DNA of 18,060 nucleotides from an uncultured Lachnospiraceae bacterium (GTDB taxonomy: Bacteria > Bacillota > Clostridia > Lachnospirales > Lachnospiraceae), in NCBI GenBank assembly GCA_910586755.1, contig CAJUJM010000053.1, positions 1-18,060 on the forward strand, read 5' to 3'. How positions within the stretch are numbered: position 1 is the stretch's first letter; the number at the start of each line of letters is the position of its first letter. This document shows positions 5,287-12,208 of this stretch, in pieces. The notes under the pieces are model-generated. The model saw nothing but the letters and a program-made list of their open reading frames with translations, searched no databases and was not told where the DNA came from. The position numbers were made by a program, and so were the translations under genes.

Positions 5287-7428
5287 ATGGACATTATTAA
5301 GCAATTACAAGACGAACTGAAGATTGGCCGCCACCAGGTAGAGGCGGCAGTAAAATTGATTGACGAGGGAAATACCATCCCTTTTATCGCCCGCTACCGG
5401 AAGGAAGCTACGGGTTCCCTCAATGACGAGGTACTGCGGAATTTAGATGAGCGTCTCCGTTACCTTCGCAATCTGGAGGAGAGAAAGGAAGCAGTTCTTT
5501 CCTCTATTCGGGAGCAGGAAAAGCTTACCCCGGAGCTGGAAAAACAGATTTTAGACGCTGCCACCCTGGTAGCGGTGGAGGATCTGTACCGCCCTTACCG
5601 TCCAAAGCGCCGGACCAGAGCCACCATTGCCAAGGAAAAAGGGTTAGAGCCATTGGCAAACCTGATTTCTCTTCAAATGCTTACCACCCCTCTGGAGGAG
5701 ATTGCAAAAGACTATATTTCCGAGGAAAAAGGCGTGGCTAATGTTCAGGAGGCTATAGACGGGGCTAAGGATATTCTGGCAGAGACCGTTTCCGACAACG
5801 CCGGATTCCGTACCTATATCCGCAAGGCCACCATGGATCAGGGAATCCTGTCTTCTTCTACCAAGGACGACACGGTTTCATCGGTTTATGAGATGTACTA
5901 CCATCACGAGGAACCAGTGAAAAAGACTGCCGGACACAGGGTATTAGCTTTAAACCGCGGAGAAAAGGAAAAAATACTTACTGTAAAAATCACCGCTCCC
6001 AGAGACCAGATTCTCCGCTACCTGGAGAAGCAGCTGATTACCAGGGAAAACCCCTACACTACCCCGGCGTTAAAAGAGGTGGCGGAGGACAGCTATGATC
6101 GCCTCATTGCCCCGGCCATTGAACGGGAGATTCGAAGCTCTCTTACAGAGATGGCGGAGGATGGCGCTATCAAGGTGTTTGGCAAGAATTTAGAGCAGCT
6201 CCTCATGCAGCCTCCCATTGAAAACCGGGTGGTATTGGGCTGGGATCCGGCTTTCCGCACCGGCTGCAAGCTGGCGGTGGTAGACGGCACCGGAAAAGTG
6301 CTGGATACAGTGGTAATTTACCCCACTGCCCCCCAAAACAAGGTGGAAGAGTCTAAGAGAATTGTTAAAAACCTTATTAAAAAATACCATATTTCCCTGA
6401 TTTCCGTAGGAAACGGCACTGCTTCCCGGGAGTCGGAGCAGGTTATTGTAGAGATGCTAAAGGAAATCCCGGAAAAGGTGCAGTATATTATTGTCAATGA
6501 GGCCGGTGCTTCCGTATACTCGGCCAGTAAACTGGCAACGGAAGAATTTCCTAAATTTGATGTGGGACAGAGAAGCGCAGTATCTATTGCCCGCCGCCTC
6601 CAGGATCCTTTATCCGAGCTGGTAAAGATTGACCCCAAATCCATCGGCGTAGGCCAGTACCAGCACGATATGAATCAGAAGCATTTAAGCGAAACTCTCC
6701 AGGGCGTGGTGGAAGACTGCGTAAACAAGGTGGGCGTGGATTTAAACACTGCCAGCGCATCTCTTTTAGAGTACATTTCCGGTATCAGCAAGGCATTGGC
6801 GAAAAATATTGTGGCCTATCGGGAGGAAAACGGCGTATTTACCAACCGCAGGCAGCTCTTAAAAGTGGCTAAGCTTGGGCCGAAGGCCTTTGAACAATGC
6901 GCCGGATTCATGAGGATTAAAGGCGGCGACAATCCCTTAGATGGAACTTCTGTTCACCCGGAAAGCTACGAGGCTGCCGGGAAACTGCTGTCCCGTTTAG
7001 GCTATGAACCGGATCAGATATTGGCTGGGGGCTTAAAGGGTATTAGCAAGAAAATTACCAATCCCTCCAAATTGTCTGCAGAACTGGGAATTGGAGAAAT
7101 CACCCTTTTCGATATTGCAAAAGAGTTGGAAAAGCCTGCCAGGGATCCCAGGGACGAGATGCCAAAGCCCATTCTGCGTACAGATGTGCTGGACATGAAG
7201 GATCTGACGCCGGGAATGATTTTAAAGGGCACTGTCCGCAATGTTATTGACTTTGGAGCTTTTGTGGATATCGGCGTTCACCAGGACGGCCTGGTACATA
7301 TCTCCCAGATGACGGAACGGTTTATTAAACATCCGCTGGAAGCCGTCAGCGTAGGGGATATTGTGGAGGTAAAGGTTCTGTCTGTAGACTTAAACAAAAA
7401 GAGAATTTCCCTTACCATGAAGCTGTAG
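5287..7428 (+). CDS. tex: Tex-family RNA-binding transcription accessory protein
   Basis: A 713-residue member of the Tex family, cytoplasmic nucleic-acid-binding proteins related to the core of eukaryotic Spt6. Visible domains in order are the helical Tex N-terminal region (~1-190, with NTIPFIARYRKEATGSL) and a YqgF/RNase H-like domain (~315-450, starting VVLGWDPAFRTGCKLAVVDG). Next come helix-hairpin-helix units (~485-560, VGVDLNTASASLLEYISGIS and FTNRRQLLKVAKLG), and a C-terminal S1 RNA-binding domain (~640-713, GTVRNVIDFGAFVDIGVHQD). Length is usual for the family. The ATG at 5287 has AAAAGGA ending 6 bases upstream. The frame is open from 5194, but that extension translates the repeat end and leader. 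Tex proteins are linked to transcript release and stress or virulence gene expression in other bacteria; the exact role here is unknown. Confidence 0.95.
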   Translation: MDIIKQLQDELKIGRHQVEAAVKLIDEGNTIPFIARYRKEATGSLNDEVLRNLDERLRYLRNLEERKEAVLSSIREQEKLTPELEKQILDAATLVAVEDLYRPYRPKRRTRATIAKEKGLEPLANLISLQMLTTPLEEIAKDYISEEKGVANVQEAIDGAKDILAETVSDNAGFRTYIRKATMDQGILSSSTKDDTVSSVYEMYYHHEEPVKKTAGHRVLALNRGEKEKILTVKITAPRDQILRYLEKQLITRENPYTTPALKEVAEDSYDRLIAPAIEREIRSSLTEMAEDGAIKVFGKNLEQLLMQPPIENRVVLGWDPAFRTGCKLAVVDGTGKVLDTVVIYPTAPQNKVEESKRIVKNLIKKYHISLISVGNGTASRESEQVIVEMLKEIPEKVQYIIVNEAGASVYSASKLATEEFPKFDVGQRSAVSIARRLQDPLSELVKIDPKSIGVGQYQHDMNQKHLSETLQGVVEDCVNKVGVDLNTASASLLEYISGISKALAKNIVAYREENGVFTNRRQLLKVAKLGPKAFEQCAGFMRIKGGDNPLDGTSVHPESYEAAGKLLSRLGYEPDQILAGGLKGISKKITNPSKLSAELGIGEITLFDIAKELEKPARDPRDEMPKPILRTDVLDMKDLTPGMILKGTVRNVIDFGAFVDIGVHQDGLVHISQMTERFIKHPLEAVSVGDIVEVKVLSVDLNKKRISLTMKL

Positions 7429-7473
7429 CGTCCCTGCAGTCTTTCGGATGGAGAGGAAATCAGGAGAATTGTT

Positions 7474-8046
7474 ATGGAAGAGATAAAAAAAGAAACTGCC
7501 GGAAATGATGTCAGGGAAGAAGAGGCGGACAGCAAGCAGCCTCAGACGCCGCCTGTATTTTCCTTTCCGGTAACCCTGGATGCTGGGGAGCTTTGGAAAT
7601 TTTCCATGTACCATGCCAACCGGGGATATTTTGGAATATTTAACGGACTGTTTACCATTGCGGCTCTGTACCTTCTGGTGACCCAGTGGGCGGTTGTAAA
7701 CGGCCCTTACCGGATACTTCTGATCCTGTGTGTGCTGATGTTTACTGTATGGCAGCCTGGTTCTTTGTATCTGAAAGCCAAGCGTCAGGCAAAGGTTCCG
7801 GCAGTGAGAGAGCCTATGGTTCTGTCTTTTGGAGATTCCGGCATTACGGTGGAGCAGAGCGGGCAGACTGGCGTCATACCCTGGGAAGCTATGAATCAGA
7901 TTGCAGCAAATAAATGGCAGTTTATCCTGTATAAAGACCGGATCCATGCCTTTTTGCTTCCCAAATCGGTAGTGGGTTCAAAAGAAGAAGAACTGAGGGC
8001 TTTTTTAAGAGAGAAAATGCCTAAGCACCGCCGCAAGCATATATAA
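7474..8046 (+). CDS. YcxB-like membrane protein
   Basis: A 190-residue protein with an acidic, probably disordered N-terminus and two membrane segments (~52-72 and ~80-100). A C-terminal soluble domain follows, containing DSGITVEQSGQTGVIPWEAM and FILYKDRIHAFLLPKS. That domain matches the YcxB-like C-terminal pattern, in which the I/WxxI core follows a GITV strand. Function of the family is unknown. AGGAGA lies 6 bases before the ATG. It sits 45 bases after tex and 31 bases before tsaE on the same strand and is probably part of the same transcript. Confidence 0.8.
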   Translation: MEEIKKETAGNDVREEEADSKQPQTPPVFSFPVTLDAGELWKFSMYHANRGYFGIFNGLFTIAALYLLVTQWAVVNGPYRILLILCVLMFTVWQPGSLYLKAKRQAKVPAVREPMVLSFGDSGITVEQSGQTGVIPWEAMNQIAANKWQFILYKDRIHAFLLPKSVVGSKEEELRAFLREKMPKHRRKHI

Positions 8047-8077
8047 AGATTCCAAAACCAGATGGGGAAATAAAAAT

Positions 8078-8512
8078 ATGATAAAAGAAACGTACAGCCC
8101 TCAGGAGACTTATGAATTAGGGGAAGCCCTGGGGCGTCAGGCGCGCCCGGGGGACGTATACTGCCTGGACGGTGATCTGGGAGTGGGAAAGACTGTATTT
8201 ACTCAGGGATTTGCAGCCGGGCTTGGTATAGAAGAACCGGTTAACAGCCCTACCTTTACCATTGTTCAACAGTATGAGGATGGCCGTCTGCCGTTCTACC
8301 ATTTTGACGTGTACCGCATCGGGGACGTGGGAGAGATGGATGAGATCGGTTATGAGGAATGTTTTTATGGCCAGGGCGTAAGCCTGATTGAATGGGCCGG
8401 GCTGATTCGGGAAATTTTACCGGAGACAGCGATTCAAGTGACCATTGAAAAGGATTTGGAAAAGGGATTTGACTATCGGAAAATAATCGTAGAGTCAGAT
8501 CTTCCTGTATGA
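8078..8512 (+). CDS. tsaE: tRNA t6A biosynthesis ATPase TsaE
   Basis: ATPase that works with TsaB and TsaD to make N6-threonylcarbamoyl-adenosine at position 37 of ANN-decoding tRNAs. The Walker A motif GDLGVGKT is at residues 32-39. It is followed by the family blocks SPTFTIVQQYE and HFDVYR, and by LIEWAG near the C-terminus. Length (144 residues) is normal. The ribosome site (GGGGAAA) is modest. tsaB follows, but 138 bases away rather than the usual few, because dispersed repeat copy B has entered the gap. Confidence 0.95.
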   Translation: MIKETYSPQETYELGEALGRQARPGDVYCLDGDLGVGKTVFTQGFAAGLGIEEPVNSPTFTIVQQYEDGRLPFYHFDVYRIGDVGEMDEIGYEECFYGQGVSLIEWAGLIREILPETAIQVTIEKDLEKGFDYRKIIVESDLPV

Positions 8513-8514
8513 CG

Positions 8515-8622
8515 TAGTAAACCTGCATGCGCCCGGCAGCGGACGTACTGTCGCACATGAAAGTCTGGCGGGCGCATTTGGCATACCTGAATACATGCCG
8601 CCTGCTGGCGGCGGGACTTTCA
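8515..8622 (-). repeat. Dispersed ~107-bp structured repeat, copy B
   Basis: Reverse-complement copy of the repeat also found at 3203-3309 and 14747-14854, lying between tsaE and tsaB. Read on the minus strand it shows GCCGCC-AGCA-GGCGGC, TTCAGGTATG, ATGCGCCCG paired with CGGGCGCAT, and GCAGGTTTACTA. Just outside it, TGACGT (8510-8515) and ACGTCA (8631-8636) form an inverted pair that could be a terminal inverted repeat. It begins 2 bases after the tsaE stop codon. Confidence 0.85.
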
Positions 8623-8650
8623 CAGTTAACACGTCAGGAAAGAGGAAAGT

Positions 8651-9409
8651 ATGAGAATTTTGGGAATTGAAAGCTCATCCCTGGTAGCCAGCGTGGCAAT
8701 TGTCACAGATGGGGTGCTGACGGGAGAGTACACCATGAATCACAAAAAGACCCACTCCCAGACTCTGCTTCCCATGCTGGACCAGCTGGTTCAGATGGTG
8801 GAGATAGATCTGGATTCTGTGGATGCGGTGGCGGTTTCCGGAGGTCCTGGATCCTTTACCGGCCTGCGGATCGGATCCGCTACCGCCAAGGGTTTGGGAC
8901 TGGCCCTTAAAAAGCCTCTGATCCATGTGCCCACGTTAGATGCCATGGCCTATAATTTATGGGGAAGTAACGCCCTGGTGTGCCCCATTATGGATGCCAG
9001 GAGAAATCAGGTTTATACCGGTGTTTATCAGACGGCGGATCAGTTAAAAACGGTAAAGCCTCAATGTGCTATGGATATGGGAGACTTGATAGAGGAATTA
9101 AATACTCTTAACCAGCCTGTAATTTTCCTTGGCGACGGGGTTCCGGTATTTAAAGATATGATTGAAGAAAAACTGGCGGTTCCTTATCGGTTTGCACCGC
9201 CTCAGATGAACCGCCAGCGTGCGGCGTCGGTGGCGGCCCTGGGGGCTGTTTATATGAAAGAAGGAAAGACAGAAGCAGCAGAGGATCACGCTCCCGACTA
9301 TTTACGAAAATCCCAGGCCGAGAGAGAGCGGGAAGGAAAAGATCTCCTTGCCGGAGACGGTGGTTCCCAGCCCTGCCAGTTTAACCGGCTGGAGAATGCG
9401 GCCCCATGA
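8651..9409 (+). CDS. tsaB: tRNA t6A biosynthesis protein TsaB
   Basis: TsaB is the non-catalytic ASKHA-fold partner of TsaD. The N-terminus MRILGIESSSLVASVAIV and the core VSGGPGSFTGLRIGSATAKGLGLAL are diagnostic. The NQVYTGVYQ segment follows. Length (252 residues) is slightly above the family's usual ~230, from a charged C-terminal extension (after DHAPDYLRKSQAERERE). The ribosome site (GAGGAAAG) is good. Its stop overlaps the rimI start by 4 bases (ATGA), implying translational coupling. Confidence 0.95.
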   Translation: MRILGIESSSLVASVAIVTDGVLTGEYTMNHKKTHSQTLLPMLDQLVQMVEIDLDSVDAVAVSGGPGSFTGLRIGSATAKGLGLALKKPLIHVPTLDAMAYNLWGSNALVCPIMDARRNQVYTGVYQTADQLKTVKPQCAMDMGDLIEELNTLNQPVIFLGDGVPVFKDMIEEKLAVPYRFAPPQMNRQRAASVAALGAVYMKEGKTEAAEDHAPDYLRKSQAEREREGKDLLAGDGGSQPCQFNRLENAAP

Positions 9410-9846
9410 TCCGCTCTATGCGTTTCTCCCACATTCCGGAAGTAGCGGCCATTGAAAGAATCTGTTTTTCTGATCCCTGGTCCTCCAAGCTTTTAGAAGA
9501 CAGTCTTCAAAATTCCTGGAATCATTTTTGGGTAGCCCAGGAAGAAGCCGCTGAAGCTGTTTTAGGATACGCTGCCCTCAGCTTTATTGCAGGGGAGGGG
9601 GAGATTCAGCGGATCGCCGTTCTTCCCGCTGCCCGCAGGAGGGGAATCGCCAGGGAACTGATGGAAGCTATGGAAGGCTTTGCCAGGCAAAACCAAGGGG
9701 AAGCCCTTACTCTGGAGGTGCGGCAGGGGAATGAAGGAGCCCGGAATCTTTATAAATCCTGCGGTTTTGTGGAGGAGGCTGTCCGCAAAGGGTACTACCG
9801 CCATCCGGCCGAGGACGCTATTATCATGTGGAAGCGGGGGATTTGA
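9406..9846 (+). CDS. rimI: Ribosomal protein S18-alanine N-acetyltransferase RimI
   Basis: A 146-residue GNAT-fold acetyltransferase. The N-terminal block MRFSHIPEVAAIERICFSDPWS and the acetyl-CoA-binding loop RIAVLPAARRRGIARELM (motif A, R-R-x-G-I/x-A) are typical of RimI. The segment LEVRQGNEGARNLYKSCGF follows. RimI acetylates the N-terminal alanine of ribosomal protein S18. Position directly after tsaB with a 4-base overlap is the standard arrangement in Firmicutes. A start at the internal ATG 9418 is possible but the overlapping ATG fits the family better. Confidence 0.92.
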   Translation: MIRSMRFSHIPEVAAIERICFSDPWSSKLLEDSLQNSWNHFWVAQEEAAEAVLGYAALSFIAGEGEIQRIAVLPAARRRGIARELMEAMEGFARQNQGEALTLEVRQGNEGARNLYKSCGFVEEAVRKGYYRHPAEDAIIMWKRGI

Positions 9847-9857
9847 AACATTTTCCA

Positions 9858-9886
9858 CTAAAAATCGACATAATTTCGTATATAAT
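9858..9886 (+). promoter_or_regulatory. Weak promoter candidate before the zinc-ribbon gene
   Basis: TATAAT at 9881-9886 is a consensus -10, but at 17 bases upstream the -35 is only CTAAAA. It may fire weakly, need an activator, or be chance in AT-rich DNA. Confidence 0.3.
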
Positions 9887-9934
9887 GGAGAGGAATTAAA
9901 AGAGTGCCGATTTTGGAGGAAAGGTGATTAAGTT

Positions 9935-10177
9935 ATGAGAAAGTACACAAAGAACGGGCGGTTAGAGACAGTAATGTGCAACTGCTGCGGAAAGAAAATG
10001 GTTGTAAAGGATGGGATTGTCCGGGAGGGCGCGGTAATGGTGGATCATACCTGGGACTTCTTTTCGGAAAAAGACGGAGAGGTTCATCATTTTGATTTGT
10101 GCGAAGCCTGCTACGATGATTTTATCAACCAGTTCCGTATCGAAGCAGATGTAGAAGAACAGACGGAGTTTTTGTAA
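9935..10177 (+). CDS. Small zinc-ribbon-like protein, function unknown
   Basis: An 80-residue protein with two cysteine pairs, CNCCGKK near residue 15 and CEACYDD near residue 57. Their spacing would bind one zinc in a ribbon or knuckle fold. The sequence between them (DHTWDFFSEKDGEVHHFDLCE) is polar with several histidines. I do not recognise a characterised function. GGAGGAAAGGTGA lies 8 or more bases before the ATG. It follows rimI by 88 bases on the same strand and ends at a strong terminator, so it closes the tex-tsaE-tsaB-rimI gene run. From memory, similar short proteins accompany rimI in related genomes; this should be checked. Confidence 0.8.
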   Translation: MRKYTKNGRLETVMCNCCGKKMVVKDGIVREGAVMVDHTWDFFSEKDGEVHHFDLCEACYDDFINQFRIEADVEEQTEFL

Positions 10178-10198
10178 AATGTGATACGCTTTATGAAG

Positions 10199-10257
10199 AA
10201 AAACGGTAGGTTTCTTTTAGAAAAACAAAAGAAGCCGCCGTTTTTTTTGTTTTTTTC
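10199..10257 (+). terminator. Rho-independent terminator after the zinc-ribbon gene
   Basis: AAAAACGG...GGTTTCTTTT pairs with AAAAGAAGCC...CCGTTTTT, about 17 bp with one internal mismatch region. It ends in a run of eight T, then G and seven more T. Confidence 0.9.
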
Positions 10258-10277
10258 TTACCCTTTTTTTAAGCCGG

Positions 10278-10306
10278 TTGAACCGGAATGAAGGGTATGC
10301 TACAGT
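10278..10306 (+). promoter_or_regulatory. Sigma-A promoter for the VWA lipoprotein gene
   Basis: TTGAAC (10278-10283), a 17-base spacer and TACAGT (10301-10306). The -35 sits inside a small palindrome, CCGGTT-G-AACCGG (10274-10286), that could be an operator. The ribosome site starts about 10 bases after the -10. Confidence 0.5.
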
Positions 10307-10334
10307 AAAGAAAAGAAAGGGAGGAAGAACGCTT

Positions 10335-11930
10335 GTGAAAAGGAGAAGAGAAAAAAGTAATTTGTTAACTGCTGTTTTGCTGGCGGCCGTGTCCATGGTT
10401 CTCATTGGCTGTGGGGCAGGAGCCGGAAAACAGGCAATGACCACGGCAGAGACCGCAGTGGCCTACGCTACGGAGGCAGCGGCTCCGGAAGTCCCTGCAG
10501 GAATTTCATGGGACAGCGCAGAGGCTGCAGCGGCGGAAGAAGGCTTTTGGGAGGAGGATATCAGAGTATGGGAAGCTCCAGGTACAGAGGAATACGGAAA
10601 GTTTGAGGAGAACCCCTTCCTCTCTTGCGCCGAGACCCCTGTATCCACTTTTGCGGCGGACGTAGATACCGCTTCTTATGCCAATATCCGCAAACGGATT
10701 CTGCGGGGGGACGAAGTCAATCCTGACAGTGTGAGGATTGAAGAGATGATCAATTATTTCTCTTACGAGTATCCGGAGCCTGAGGGGGACGCTCCCTTCT
10801 CTGTAACCGCAGAGATTGGCGATTGTCCCTGGCAGGAGGGACATCAGCTCCTTCGCATCGGCCTTCAGGCAGAAAAGCTGGACAAAGACATTTTGCCGCC
10901 GTCTAATATGATATTTTTGCTGGACGTATCTGGCTCAATGGACACTGCCGATAAGCTGCCGCTGGTAAAACGGGCTTTTCTGCTTCTTACGGAAAATCTG
11001 AAGCCGGAGGACAGAATTTCCATTGTCACCTATGCATCCAATGACCAGGTCTTGCTGGAGGGAGCCCGGGGGCAGGACAGACTTGAGATTATGTCAGCCA
11101 TTGAAAATCTGGAAGCTTTTGGAAGTACCAACGGATCCGCAGGGATCCTTACCGCCTATGAGCTGGCGGAGAAATACTTTATTCCCGGAGGAAATAACCG
11201 GGTGATTTTGGCAACAGACGGTGATTTTAATGTGGGAATGACCAGCGAAAGAGACCTTATCCGCCTTATTGAAACTCAGAGAGAGAAAGGGGTATTCCTG
11301 TCTGTTATGGGATTTGGCATGGGAAACATTAAAGACGACACCATGGAATTTCTGGCTGATAACGGAAATGGAAACTATGCCTATATTGATGACATTGGGG
11401 AAGCCCGCAAGGTGCTGATTGAGGAGATGGGAGGCACACTGTTTACGGTAGCAAAGGATGTAAAGATCCAGGTGGAATTTGATCCGGCCTGTATAAAAGA
11501 GTACCGCCTCATAGGATATGAAAACCGCCTGATGGCAGCAGAGGATTTTGATGATGATCAGAAAGACGGAGGGGAGCTGGGGGCCGGTCACCGGGTAACC
11601 GCAATCTATGAGCTGGTTTTAGACCCCGGCGCCGGCTCCGCGGATCCCTGGCTTACGGTTCGGCTCCGCTATAAAGAGCCGGATGGAGAGAAAAGTGCTT
11701 TGCTGGAGTACCCGGTGGGCATAGAAAACGTGGAGACAGAGCTTTCTCCGGATTTCAGCTTTGCCGCCGGTGTAGCGCAGACGGGCATGCTGCTTCGGGG
11801 ATCGGAATACAGCGGCACATCTACTTATCAGGATATCATTACCCGCCTGAAAGCTCTGCCAGGCATCACGGAGGATCCTTATAAAGAAGAATTTTTATAT
11901 CTGCTTTCCAAATTAAACCGTATGGAGTAA
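10335..11930 (+). CDS. YfbK-type von Willebrand factor A lipoprotein
   Basis: A 531-residue predicted lipoprotein. A basic N-terminus (KRRREK) and hydrophobic stretch lead to the lipobox LIGC with Cys at residue 26. A Thr/Ala/Glu-rich linker follows. The YfbK N-terminal domain starts near residue 105 (TFAADVDTASYANIRKRI, VRIEEMINYFSYEYP). The VWA domain (~190-360) has the metal-site motif DVSGSMD at Asp197, plus GSTNGSAG and ATDGDFNVG. The C-terminal part (~375-531) matches the DUF3520 region that accompanies YfbK. It is probably anchored outside the membrane and binds a protein partner through the metal site. I chose GTG 10335 because AAGGGAGG lies 10 bases upstream; an upstream TTG at 10278 is inside the promoter. 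It looks like a single-gene transcript. Confidence 0.88.
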   Translation: MKRRREKSNLLTAVLLAAVSMVLIGCGAGAGKQAMTTAETAVAYATEAAAPEVPAGISWDSAEAAAAEEGFWEEDIRVWEAPGTEEYGKFEENPFLSCAETPVSTFAADVDTASYANIRKRILRGDEVNPDSVRIEEMINYFSYEYPEPEGDAPFSVTAEIGDCPWQEGHQLLRIGLQAEKLDKDILPPSNMIFLLDVSGSMDTADKLPLVKRAFLLLTENLKPEDRISIVTYASNDQVLLEGARGQDRLEIMSAIENLEAFGSTNGSAGILTAYELAEKYFIPGGNNRVILATDGDFNVGMTSERDLIRLIETQREKGVFLSVMGFGMGNIKDDTMEFLADNGNGNYAYIDDIGEARKVLIEEMGGTLFTVAKDVKIQVEFDPACIKEYRLIGYENRLMAAEDFDDDQKDGGELGAGHRVTAIYELVLDPGAGSADPWLTVRLRYKEPDGEKSALLEYPVGIENVETELSPDFSFAAGVAQTGMLLRGSEYSGTSTYQDIITRLKALPGITEDPYKEEFLYLLSKLNRME

Positions 11931-11944
11931 ATATAAATGATTCC

Positions 11945-12094
11945 TTATGCCTTAAAATAATTTTTATATTCTTCTGAGAAGAGCTGTCCGCCCAGCCGCC
12001 GCACGCCACCGTAAAGGTGGCGTTTTAAAAGCGGTTCAATGGCATCAAATGCTTTCTCGTCGATGACGCAAAGCAGTTCTTCATGCTTTAAATT
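11945..12094 (-). pseudogene. Remnant of a GntR/FCD-type regulator, C-terminal piece
   Basis: Read on the minus strand, 49 codons are open and end at TAA (11947-11945). They contain HEELLCVIDEKAFDAIEPLL followed by KRHLYGGVRRLGGQ and EEYKNYF. This looks like the last helices of an FCD-domain (FadR-type GntR) regulator, whose relatives end with an HLYGG(I/V)RR-like block. A stop lies just upstream at 12097-12095 and there is no start codon or DNA-binding domain, so it is a truncated relic. The rest of the gene is absent. The call comes from sequence recall and needs an alignment. Confidence 0.55.
12004..12026 (+). terminator. Possible terminator for the VWA gene
   Basis: CGCCACC (12004-12010) pairs perfectly with GGTGGCG (12016-12022) around GTAAA, followed by TTTT. 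The stem is 7 bp and GC-rich but the T-run is short. It lies 73 bases after the VWA gene, inside the regulator remnant. Confidence 0.5.
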
Positions 12095-12102
12095 TTACTT
12101 GA

Positions 12103-12131
12103 TTGTCAATTTTTCTTCTCTGTGTTATAGT
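12103..12131 (+). promoter_or_regulatory. Sigma-A promoter for the O-acetylation operon
   Basis: TTGTCA (12103-12108), a 17-base spacer and TATAGT (12126-12131), 77 bases before the MBOAT start codon. It begins just past the broken end of the regulator remnant. Confidence 0.7.
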
Positions 12132-12140
12132 AATAGAGAT

Positions 12141-12179
12141 ATTCTCAGGAAACAAGGCCCCTATTTGTCTGCTGAGGGT
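12141..12179 (+). promoter_or_regulatory. Hairpin in the leader of the O-acetylation operon
   Basis: ATTCTCAG (12141-12148) pairs with CTGAGGGT (12172-12179) over 8 bp including two G-T wobbles. ACAA and TTGT can pair further in. It lies within a few bases of the predicted transcription start. It could stabilise the message or be a binding site; it does not resemble a riboswitch class I know. Confidence 0.4.
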
Positions 12180-12208
12180 ATATTCAAAACATAAAAAAGG
12201 TGGTACAC

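Noticed and set aside
7390..7947. Minus-strand 185-residue frame opposite the YcxB-like gene
   Set aside because: Overlaps a gene with recognisable domain and ribosome site; shows no family features of its own.
9861..9872. Spo0A-box-like TGTCGAT on the minus strand before the zinc-ribbon gene
   Set aside because: Only a partial match to the consensus and a single site; too short to support.
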